Of a DNA stretch of 64,000 bases, positions 54,771-64,000 are shown piece by piece. The stretch is from positions 9,620,001 to 9,684,000 of the forward strand of contig CATNEN010000038.1 in the NCBI GenBank assembly GCA_950097015.1, read 5' to 3'. The translations under genes were made by a program, and so were the position numbers. The stretch's first letter is position 1. Each line of letters opens with the position of its first letter. This stretch comes from Macrostomum hystrix (taxonomy: Eukaryota > Platyhelminthes > Macrostomidae). Below the pieces are notes generated by a model, which saw nothing but the letters and a program-made list of their open reading frames with translations, searched no databases and was not told the origin of the DNA.

Positions 54771-55589
54771 GCGGGATCTTGTCCAGTGGGAAGTTTTTTA
54801 GTTAGTTAAAATCGCCACCGCAGTATCCATGAAAACGCTTATTATAAAAAAATTTAGGCGTCGTTAAAGTTAAATTTTACTTGTACGAGTATGTTTTCAA
54901 GTGGCCCATATTAATTGGCGTTAATTGTGTGGCCCATATTCGTTTTAACAATCAAATCAAATCACATTCTATATTACTGAGGTAACGACTGTCGACATGG
55001 CGCGTATATTAACTAGTTTTATTACTGTATTATTGGAGCCGCGGTAAACATGATAATTAACTGGCGCTACTTCTAAATCTAAAAATAGAATCGCAACAGC
55101 GAAGGACAAAGCTTTAGTTTTTTTCAGAATGCACAAAAGCAGACTAAAGAGAACTTGTTATTAGTTTTATTTTTCTCTTTCAATCAAACAATTTGCCTTG
55201 GCCGCTGGCGGCTGTCGAAATTGACAATAGGCGGTGCCTTTGCTGGGCCACAGAGTTGGGTCTGGGAAGGAGAAAAGAAAATATAGCTCCACAATTTAAC
55301 GGGACACGTCATGCAGACCAAGGAATTTAGGGCGGTATGAGGCGAAAAGAAAAACCTGCGTATAAGATATCTGGCCTGGAAGCTTTGACTGGCGGCTTTT
55401 CTGTCAGCAGAGGGGGGCGTGGCGGTCGCGGGATTAAAAAAACGCAACAGAACGTGGCAAAATGATGGATACACTGGACAAACTAGATTACTGAGTTAAA
55501 ATAGCAACTGCTACTACTGATAAGTAGGGACAATGGACAAAAAAGAGAATTGAAAGTGCAGCGCGCAGGAAGACCAGCTCAGAATGGGA
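54771..55589. other. intergenic and 3' UTR of PA200
   Basis: Convergent 3' ends: the myotubularin (+) and PA200 (-). TTTATT at 55167-55172 is AATAAA on the minus strand, about 420 bases after the PA200 stop, a plausible poly(A) signal. Confidence 0.5.
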
Positions 55590-58500
55590 TCAGGCGTAAT
55601 AGTTGGGTGACACTAGCAGGTCTGTCAGAACCAGCAGCTCTTCCTCCGTGAACATGGCCTTGTCGGCGTGCCAGGTCTCTTGGTGGGTGCGCTTGAAGCT
55701 GGCCAGGGTGCTGCGTACGGAGCTGCGGATCGGCTCCGGGTCGTTGACGTGCTGGCAGAGGGCCATCAGCACAGGCGGCAGGTGCTCCGGTACATCGTAC
55801 GGCGCCGCATCAACAATTGAGCAGAGGCCGAGTACACCGCTGTGCCTGGCGTTCACCTGGCCCAGGTCCGGTCCGTTGCCACCGGGCTGCCGCTTGCGGA
55901 GTCGGGTGCGGCACAGACGCTGCAGCTCAGGCAGCAGCTGGGCTTCGTCGGCTAGCCGGAGGTAGCCGCAGCGCAGCAGACCAGAGAGGGTGCCGGAGGC
56001 CGCTTTACGCACGTCAAGGCTGTCGTCCTGCAGCAGGCGGAGCACGAGGCGTCGAACCCGGGACGGCAGGTCGCCTATAGGGTGTTAATAGGGTGTCACA
56101 TACCGTACAGTATAGGTGATACAGCAGGGTGTCAGGTGATGCAGTATGATGTCAGGTGATGCAGTCTGGTGTCAGGTGACGCAGTATGGTGTCAGGTGAT
56201 ACAGCAGGGTGTCAGGTGATACAGCAGGGTGTCAGGTGATACAGCAGGGTGTCAGGTGATACAGTATGGTGTCAGGTGATACAGTAGGGGGAGGGAGAAT
56301 GCAGTAAGGTATCGAAGGCAGATACAGTGCTCAGGTACCTGCAGACATGGCGAACAGGTTGAAGAACACGCAGCACTGCAGCAGGCGCAGCAGGCACTCG
56401 CGTGACTTCCACGATATCAGGCTGGTGGACAGGTGCTCCAGGGAGTCGATTAGGCTAGGCGCGAATTCCGGCGTGATTGGCAGAACGGCGTAGGTGTCGA
56501 TAGCAGCTTGCAGGTCTTTGTCCAGCCTGAGATCGAAGCTTGAGATCTGCAGGAGCTCCAGGAGGGGCGGCAGCAGCAGCCAGAGACAATCGTTTGGCAC
56601 GGTGGTGGCCGAGTAGCCAGCCTGGTTCACGGCTGTGCAGATGCTGCGAATCGTGAACACGGCCTCCGTCTTCTGCTGCTGTGACTGCGACTCGGTGCCG
56701 TCAACTGAGGCTGTAGAGCTGGAAAAATTGATCGGGGTAAATTGGAAAACTTAAGAGTACATTAGACGATTCGGAAGTACATTAGGTGATTTGGAAGTAC
56801 ATTAGGTGATTTGGAAGTACATAGGTGATTTGGAAGTACATAGGTGATTTGGAAGTACATAGGTGATTTGGAAGTACATTAGGTGATTTGGAAGTACATT
56901 AGGTGATTTGGAAGTACATAGGTGATTTGGAAGTACATAGGTGATTCGGAAGTACATTAGGTGATTTGGAAGTACATTAGGTGATTTGGAAGTACATAGG
57001 TGATTTGGAAGTACATAGGTGATTTGGAAGTACATCGGGTAGCATCGGTAAAAAAGCAGTTTAATAATAAATTCATCGCTTAGGAAGCATATCAGCTAGC
57101 TTAAAGAGCAAACTGGGCGATCCCTCAAGTTGACTCATGAGATGTGGTGTGTCCACAGACAGATGAAATCCCAACGTATGAGAATAACTGAGAAGGTCGG
57201 TGACACTTTCGCCTCTCGCACCAAGGTCCCTAAGTTCGATTCCACGGCGAGGCCACATTTATTTGGGGCGCAGCCGCGGAGAGAAGGCTTTGGGGCTTGT
57301 CGTGCAATTTACGCCCTTGAGGGCCAACCTCCAAGGCACAGTGAGTGTACACTGCCTGACGATGAGAGTCAGGGCAGATGTACATACCTGTGTGAGCGTG
57401 TGCCTGCGTACAGAATCTGTGTGCGTGTGTGCTCAGGAGTCAGCGAAATGGGCAGAATTGCCTCCTCACTGGCTGCGGGTCTGGTGTCACCCAATGATGT
57501 GCCATTGCCCGCAGCCCTCCTGCGATTTTTTATCATTACTATGAGGATGACTGAAGCTGCTAAATCCCACGCCAAAGTGACACTCACGAAGACTGCTGCG
57601 ACATTTCCACATCTTCGCAGTCGTCATCGGTCGCGGCCTCTTCAACAATCCGGACGCCTGTGCTGGAAGATCCTCCCGCTGTACCAGGCGTTTCCTTGCC
57701 TTCAGCATTGGTGTCCAACAGCGCCGGATCCAGGCCGGTGGCCGCCACAAGGGAGCGTCGGGCCGCGACCCGCAGGGTGGCGCCGGTCAGCCTGGCGGAG
57801 GCGGCCGTCTGTTGCAACGCCGACTGCACTCGGGCGGCCTGAAAGTCATGCGCCGAACGCACCGGAGTTAGCGCGGCCGGGCCATTGTCCGCGCACATCG
57901 ACATCAGGACGTCGCGAGAGTGCGTCAGGCGGGGCAGCAGAGTGTCCGAGATGATGGAAGCTGCGGTGAATGGCAGCCTGGAAATTTAGAGCGGGGGCGA
58001 GCATAGTGAGACATTGGGCAGACAGACAGGCAGACAGGCAGACAGATAGACAGACAGACAGGCAGGCAGGAAGACAGGCAGACAGACTAACCTCTCAATA
58101 TCGAATCCCTGGCATTGGTAGTCCAGGTCGGACAGGAAGGCGCTAAGCACGGAGGCGGCGGTGGACCGGAGCCGCGTGTCGTGCCTGGTGATGTTGTCCA
58201 TGACATACGGCAGGATTCGGCGCTGCAGCTCAATGCCCCGCCAGTGCAGAGACAGCAGGCAGATGCAGAGCAGCTTCAGTCGGACGCACTCTTTGAAGGC
58301 GGAGCCACTGCTGAGCTGGGCGATGAGAAAGTCGAACAGAGGCACCAGGCGGTAGGGGCTGAGGGTGCAGTCATTCCACAGGTAGGCCAGGGCCTCCACC
58401 CAGTAGGTGAGGGAGCTCTCGCTAACAGTGGCGATTGCGGCTTCCAATAGTTGCAAAACCCAGCGCCACATCTGTCGATAGTCGTCGTAGCCCCAGGCCT

Positions 58501-61308
58501 TGGAGCCACGGAGTAGGCCGCCCACAATGCCTGGTGGCGGAGTTTTATATGGTGATGATTGGGGATGGCTGGTGATCCTACCGTGGGAGCAGGGTCACAT
58601 CAGAATGATCCCATGGTAGCAATGTCACACCAGAATGGTCCCATGGGAGCAGGGTCACACCAAAATGATCCCATGGGAGCAGGGTCACACCAGAATAGTT
58701 CCATGAGAGCAGGGTCACACCAGAATAGTCCCATGGGAGCAGGGTCAAACCAAAATGATCCCATGGGAGCAGGGTCACACCAAAATAGTCCCATGGGAGC
58801 AGGGTCACACCAGAATGGTCCCATGGGAGCAGGGTCAAACCAAAATGATCCCATGGGAGCCGGGTCACACCAAAATGATCCCATGGGAGCAGGGTCACAC
58901 CAAAATAGTCCCATGGGAGCAGCGTCAAACCCAACCAAGCACCAACCTGCTGCGGACTTGTGAATGACATCCTCCTTGTCGTGGCCGCTGCAGCCCCCTA
59001 GCAACTGGCGCACTGAATCGAAGAAGCACTCGCCGCTACCGCCGACGGTGAAGACGGTCGGACCGAAGATCTTGGCCAGCAGGCAGACCATGTTCTCGGT
59101 GGGGAACTTGTCCATGTCGTCAAGCTCGTCCATGCCGTCGAGCGTGTCGCTCTGCTTGTCCTTCTCGTACAGGGAGGTCATGCAGCTGGTCAGCAGGAAG
59201 TGCCAGGTGTCGCCGGCGGTGAAGAATTCGCGGACTAAAACGCCGCACTCGTCTAGAGACCTGTTTGCGGGCAGTTTTTCGCCTGGATCGCGGACTCGAA
59301 CCAGCGGCGGCCAGTACATGTAGCCCATTGTCTCCTTGTCCACCCGGTGAAACGAATCCCAGGTGGCCTGATCGCGGAACAGATCCCTGTCTGGCGAGTA
59401 CACCAGGAAGTCATTGTCTGGCCTGGGTCCGGGCAGCCGACAGTCCGACGTCTGCGGCTTCAGGCAGATCCGCTTGGCAACGAAGCGTTTGTTGTACATG
59501 ACAGCGTCGAGCAGGTGACAGGCGTTGGACCGAATGGCTGGCACGGAGCTCTTCATGTGGTGCAGGATGAAGCGCACTGTGCTCACCTGAGCAGCGAATG
59601 GGAAAAAAAGTGGTTTAGAGGCTTTCGAAATCCCTAAAAGATCATAGCTTCCGGATTCGCGGACTTTAGAATCCCTAGAAACACTATGAATTGGATTCCT
59701 GACTTAGGAATCCCTAATAAACAGTAAATGGGATTCCTGGCCATATGACTCACTATAAAACAGAAAGTGGAATCTTAATTCCTAGAAACACTCTGAATGG
59801 GATTCTTGGCATTCGGAAATCCCAAAAACACACGAAAGAGGATCTCTGATCAGTGAAATGTCTAAAAAGACACTAATTGGAATTTCTGGCCTTTGAAACA
59901 GTCACAGAAGATCCAAAAAGCGCATTAAATGAGATCACAGATGGCAGCTAACCGGTATTGGCACATCGTACTGCCCCGGCATGAGGTCCATGATGAGGCG
60001 CACAATCTGCCAGCTTGATTCGTTCTTCGCCGCCGCGGCCAGCAGCCAGTTGGTGCTAGTCTGAAACAGCGCGGCCCGATTGGCGAAGTCTTCAACCAGA
60101 AGGGTCTCGGCTGAGCACCGCTCGGCGTCCGTCGGGGCAGCGCCGGCGCCCAAGTCGGCAAGCAGCCGCTCGGCCAGGCTGCGCAGAGCTTCGGGCACGG
60201 CTGGCCGGGCGATGTTCAGCGTGTTGAGCGACTCGAGCACGCAGAGCTCCAGTTCGTCCACCTGGCGAGTTTGTTGGTTTTTTCTGAATTTAATAAATTG
60301 CCTAAAGTAGAGAATATCTATGTGAGAAAATGCCAGATTCCCTATGTATGAGGAAAACGTAGAAAACGTTTAGGATGGGGAACACGTAGGATGGGAAATA
60401 TCGGGAATCCATAGAAAAAAATTAAACAAAGGAAAATTCTCTAGATTCCCTTAGCAGAAATGATTTAGCATGGGGAATCCTTTGCAATATGAAATATAAG
60501 GAATTCCTAGGGGAGAAATTTGTAGGATGGAAAATTCTTGGATTGCTAACGTCGAAAAATGTGGATCGGGAACCACTAGCGGGGAATTTATAGGATCGGG
60601 GGTGAATTTGATGGGGATTGGGAGTCCCTGGGATGTGAGATACCCGGGAATCCCTAGGGTTGAATTTATAGGATGGGAATCTCTAGATACTGTGGAAGAT
60701 TGACGGGAAATTAATGTAATAAAAAATCTAGGAGATCTCCCTTACCTTTTTATCCACGGTGCCCTCAAGCAGGAACGGACTCAGCTTGGCCTGCACGAGA
60801 GCCTGGCCCACCAATGGCACCACATTGTAGGCGGTGCTACCGAAATCCGGATAGAACTCGCGCACTACCTCTAGCAGGCCTTCAAATTCGTGTCGTTTCA
60901 TTTCGCTGCCGCCGGCATTGGCTGACTCCAATTGTTGGCAGGCTCGGGGCAGAAAGATCTGCGGCGACTGTCTGAAGCGATAAAAGTACTCCAGCAGGTA
61001 GTTGCGGGCCACAGATCTAACACGCTCGTAGGGCGAGGTCACGGCCGCCCGGTAGAGCAGCCAGCCGACCTCCAGAGAAGCCAAGTCCAGACGCCTTGAA
61101 TTGGACATCAGCCGGGTGCAGTGGCAGACGCAGACGCGAAGGAAATGATAGACCGGCAAGTGATACTCTTTGCCTAGCAGTGAGTTGCGACAGAAGATCA
61201 TTATGTTGTTAATCCACTTTGTTAGCACCTGAAAATAATTGAGGTTTCAGTGGGTTAGTATGCATGTAGATTTACCTGCTTATTATTGAATTCAGTCTAT
61301 AAATAGAA

Positions 61309-61359
<51 letters not shown>

Positions 61360-61366
61360 GGTAGGC

Positions 61367-61399
<33 letters not shown>

Positions 61400-61406
61400 G
61401 GTAGGC

Positions 61407-61437
<31 letters not shown>

Positions 61438-64000
61438 AAAACACAGGGAGAGCCAGGGAGACACAGGGAGAGACAGAGAGACACAGGGAGAGCCAGAGAG
61501 ACACAGGGAGAGCCAGGGAGACACAGGGAGAGCCAGAGAGACACAGGGAGAGCCAGGGAGACACAGGGAGAGCCAGGGAGACACAGGGAGAGCCAGAGAG
61601 ACACAGGGAGAGCCAGGGAGACACAGGGAGAGCCAGGGAGACACAGGGAGAGACAGAGAGACACAGGGAGAGCCAGGGAGACACAGGGAGAGACAGAGAG
61701 ACACAGGGAGAGCCAGGGAGACACAAGGAGAGCCAGAGAGACACAGGGAGAGCCAGGGAGACACAGGGAGAGCCAAAGAGACACAGGGAGAGCCCGGGAG
61801 ACACAGGGAGAGACAGAGGGACACAGGGAGAGACAGAGGGACACAGGGAGAGACAGAAAGACACAGGGAGAGCCAGAGAGACACAGGGAGAGGCAGAGAG
61901 ACACAGGGAGAGCCAGAGAGACACAGGGAGAGACAGAAAGACACAGGGAGAGCCAGAGAGACACAGGGAGAGACAGAAAGACACAGGGAGAGGCAGAGGG
62001 ACAGGGAGAGCCAGGGAGACACAGGGAGAGCCAGAGAGACACAGGGAGAGACAGAAAGACACAGGGAGAGGCAGAGGGACAGGGAGAGCCAGGGAGACAC
62101 AGGGAGAGCCAGAGAGACACAGGGAGAGACAGAAAGACACAGGGAGAGGCAGAGGGACAGGGAGAGCCAGGAAGACACAGGGAGAGGCAGAGGGACACAG
62201 TTCGAAACAGAGAGAGACAGGGAGAAACAAAAAGACACAGGGAGAGCCAGGGAGACACAGGGAGAGACAGAGGGACACAGTTCGAAACAGAGAGAGACAG
62301 GGAGAAACATAAAGACACAGGGAGAGCCAGGGAGACACAGGGAGAGACAGAGGGACACAGGGAGAGACAGAGGGACACAGTTCGAAACAGAGAGAGACAG
62401 GGAGAGACATAGAGACACAGAGAGATCCAGGGAGACACAGGGAGAGACAGAGAGACACAGGGAGAGACAGAGAGACACAGGGAGAGACAGAGAGACACAG
62501 GGAGAGACAGAGGGACACAGTTCGAAACAGAGAGAGACAGGGAGAGACATAGAGACACAGAGAGATCCAGGGAGACACAGGGAGAGACAGAGAGACACAG
62601 GAAGAGACAGAGAGACACAGGGAGAGCAGAGAGACACAGGAAGAGACAGAGAGACACAGGGAGAGACAGAGAGACACAGGGAGAGACAGAGGGACACAGT
62701 TCGAAACAAAGAGAGACAGGGAGAGACATAGAGACACAGAGAGATCCAGGGAGACACAGGGAGAGACAGAGAGACACAGGGAGAGACAGAGAGACACAGG
62801 GAGAGACAGAGGGACACAGTTCGAAACAGAGAGAGACAGGCAGAGACATAGAGACACAGAGAGATCCAGGGAGACACAGGGAGAGACAGAGAGACACAGG
62901 AAGAGACAGAGAGACACAGGGAGAGACAGAGAGACACAGGGAGAGACAGAGGGACACAGTTCGAAACAGAGAGAGACAGGGAGAGACATAGAGACACAGA
63001 GAGATCCAGGGAGACACAGGGAGAGACATAGAGACACAGAGAGATCCAGGGAGACACAGGGAGAGACAGAGAGACACAGGGAGATCCAGGGAGACACAGG
63101 GAGAGACATAGAGACACAGAGAGATCCAGGGAGACACAGGGAGAGACAGAGAGACACAGGGAGACAGGCATTGAGGCACAGAGGGGAAACGAATTCAGCA
63201 GCATTGGCACCTATTCATCGTAAAGGTACAATCCACGCTTTCTCACCTTCTTAATAGCGGCATAGTCCAGAAAGGGGAAAAGCAGGGAGTTAAAGAGCAT
63301 GATGAGCTCCTCCAGTGACTGGGTGTCATCTTCGCACTTCTCAGTCAGGTGGTGAAACAGCCGAATAGCCAGGCTCCGCAATTCCCAGCGCAGATTCTTG
63401 CCGCCCCAGGTGATCTCGAAGTTGTCGAGCCGGTAGGCGAAGCGGGACACCTCGGTTGGCGCGCTGATCTCAGCGACCGGACTGAGGGGAACCAGCTTGT
63501 CCTGCCACATGGGCGTGACGTGCTCCACGCCCTGCGAATGGGAAGCCGGTCAGATGGAAAACTGTCAGAGGGGTCAATGACCTTAATAGTAACATGGAAT
63601 ACATCAGTAAGGGACGTCAATGACTTCCACACAATAATTAAGCAAAACAGTTACAAGGAGGTTAATGACCTCCGCAGCAACATCAAGCAAAACGTACATT
63701 GGGGGTCAATGGTCTTAACACACAAAGACATCCACAGCAATATTGAGAAATGCAATCAGAGCGGGGCCAATGACCACAGCAACAAAGACCTACACAGCAA
63801 TATGGAGAAATGCAGTCAGACCGGGTCAATTACCACAGCAAATTTCCAAGAATCGCCAACCGTCTCACCTGCAAAGCGGACTTAAGCCAGCCGATGTAAG
63901 CAGCCCGGTGGTCTTGGCCAAGCTCCAGCTTGCCGTCGCACATGTCGCTGAGCTTCTGGGCGACGCCGCGCATCACGCCGTCGATGAGATCCTGGGCGAA
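55590..64000 (-). CDS. PSME4: proteasome activator PA200/PSME4 (Blm10 family), C-terminal 9 exons, partial
   Basis: Coding exons on the minus strand: 64000-63869 (partial), 63531-63247, 61228-60746, 60261-59953, 59586-58947, 58530-58092, 57977-57588, 56718-56339, 56074-55590 (3543 nt, 1180 aa plus stop). The 5' part lies beyond the window; the human protein is 1843 aa. PA200/Blm10 is a HEAT-repeat solenoid capping the 20S proteasome. The C-terminus ends NYYA, the HbYX-type tail (YYA) that inserts into the proteasome alpha ring in this family. Helical repeat sequence runs throughout (VRSVARNYLLEYFYRFRQSPQ, VRKAASGTLSGLLRCGYL in the bromodomain-like-reader region near the C-terminus). All junction phases agree. 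Every intron has GT-AG borders, and most contain repeats, notably the 1.9-kb array at 61305-63175. Confidence 0.95.
56100..56295. repeat. 20-bp minisatellite, GTCAGGTGATACAGCAGGGT
   Basis: About nine units in the last intron of PA200. Confidence 0.92.
56755..57035. repeat. 18-20-bp minisatellite, AGGTGATTTGGAAGTACATT
   Basis: About 15 units, alternating ACATT and ACAT endings, in the PA200 intron 56719-57587. Confidence 0.95.
57196..57540 (+). repeat. SINE family A, near full-length copy
   Basis: Near-complete body from CGCCTCTCGCACCAAGGTCC through B box GTTCGATTCC (57235-57244) to CTCCTGCGATTTTTTATC. The A-box region is damaged. It is antisense in the PA200 intron. Confidence 0.88.
58012..58088. 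repeat. CAGA tetranucleotide microsatellite
   Basis: GCAGACAGACAGGCAGACAG run in the PA200 intron 57978-58091. Confidence 0.9.
58585..58945. repeat. 30-bp minisatellite, CATGGGAGCAGGGTCACACC type
   Basis: About 12 units in the PA200 intron 58531-58946. The minus strand stays open across it and would extend the upstream exon frame, but the donor at 58946 and the exon joins exclude it from the protein. Confidence 0.93.
59600..59940. repeat. degenerate repeat, GGAATCCCTAGAAACACT type
   Basis: Loosely repeated TGGGATTCCTGG and AATCCCTA(A/G)AAAC units in a PA200 intron. Confidence 0.6.
60310..60725. repeat. degenerate repeat, GGGAATCCCTAGG type
   Basis: Loose repetition of GGATGGGAA, GGGAATCCCTAG and AAATTTGTAGGATGG in the PA200 intron 60262-60745. 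It resembles the repeat at 59600-59940. Confidence 0.6.
61305..61437. repeat. CAGA tetranucleotide microsatellite
   Basis: (CAGA)n interrupted by GGTAGG, at the 3' end of the PA200 intron 61229-63246. Confidence 0.95.
61438..63175. repeat. 20-bp minisatellite, ACACAGGGAGAGACAGAGAG
   Basis: About 87 units in the PA200 intron 61229-63246. A variant block beginning with GGACACAGTTCGAAACAGAG recurs eight or so times, giving higher-order structure. Three minus-strand frames are each open for over 600 codons, which is a repeat artefact. Confidence 0.97.
63545..63868. repeat. degenerate repeat, GTCAATGACC-AACAGCAA type
   Basis: Irregular units with GGTCAATGACC and CACAGCAA(T/C)A in a PA200 intron. 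Confidence 0.55.

Noticed and set aside
58600-58946. C-terminal extension of the PA200 exon by repeats (WCDPAPMGSF units)
   Set aside because: The donor at 58946 and the in-phase acceptor at 58530 remove the 30-bp array; the family has no such insert.
61272-63210. Three overlapping minus-strand open frames of over 600 codons
   Set aside because: They are translations of a stop-free 20-bp tandem repeat (Leu/Ser/Pro/Cys) within a PA200 intron whose flanking splice sites join in frame without it.

Overview
The window is eukaryotic and animal. Its genes have GT-AG introns, the protein families are metazoan (ionotropic glutamate receptors, an NPY/NPF-type neuropeptide precursor, mu-crystallin, a FYVE myotubularin, proteasome activator PA200), and tRNA-headed SINEs and a mariner element are present. 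The neuropeptide ends in RPRF-amide, and acceptor AGs sit 2-5 bases before several start codons, as expected for spliced-leader trans-splicing. Together these point to a lophotrochozoan, most likely a flatworm such as a free-living one. The species is an inference.

Layout of genes. 862-9535 (+): ionotropic glutamate receptor A, 8 coding exons, 828 aa. 13586-14323 (+): GAR1, the H/ACA snoRNP subunit, one coding exon. 15436-15775 (+): an unplaced putative exon. 20537-22785 (-): an NPF/NPY-type precursor in two exons, 93 aa; its intron splits the Arg codon of the C-terminal RPRF. 25571-40584 (+): ionotropic glutamate receptor B, 10 coding exons, 874 aa, a paralogue of A. 41638-43065 (-): mu-crystallin/ketimine reductase, 3 exons, 327 aa. 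46583-52508 (+): FYVE-containing myotubularin-related phosphatase, 5 exons, 767 aa. 55590-64000 (-): the C-terminal 1180 residues of PA200/PSME4, 9 exons, running off the right edge. All exon joins were derived by hand from splice consensus, reading-frame continuity and family alignment; in each gene the exon lengths sum to a whole number of codons.

The space between exons is dominated by tandem repeats. About thirty separate minisatellite or microsatellite arrays occupy, by my estimate, close to 20 kb of the 64 kb. Most introns of receptor B, the myotubularin and PA200 carry their own array with its own motif, often starting soon after the 5' splice site. Because these arrays lack stop codons they create long false ORFs; none of those is reported as a gene. 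Interspersed elements include a tRNA-derived SINE family (A) with at least five clear copies or fragments, SINEs with a CORE-like block (B and C), a tRNA-headed element inserted in a minisatellite, a broken mariner with near-perfect terminal inverted repeats, and several foldback (MITE-like) elements.

Functionally the two receptors and the neuropeptide belong to neural signalling. The remaining genes are housekeeping (GAR1, PA200), phosphoinositide turnover (myotubularin) and amino-acid/thyroid-hormone-related metabolism (mu-crystallin). Apart from the receptor duplication, I see no operon-like arrangement. The points most worth following up are the paralogous receptors with different residues at the pore Q/R site (Gln in A, Arg in B), the compact neuropeptide gene hidden by its two small exons, and the minisatellite-filled introns whose repeat units carry splice-site-like sequences.
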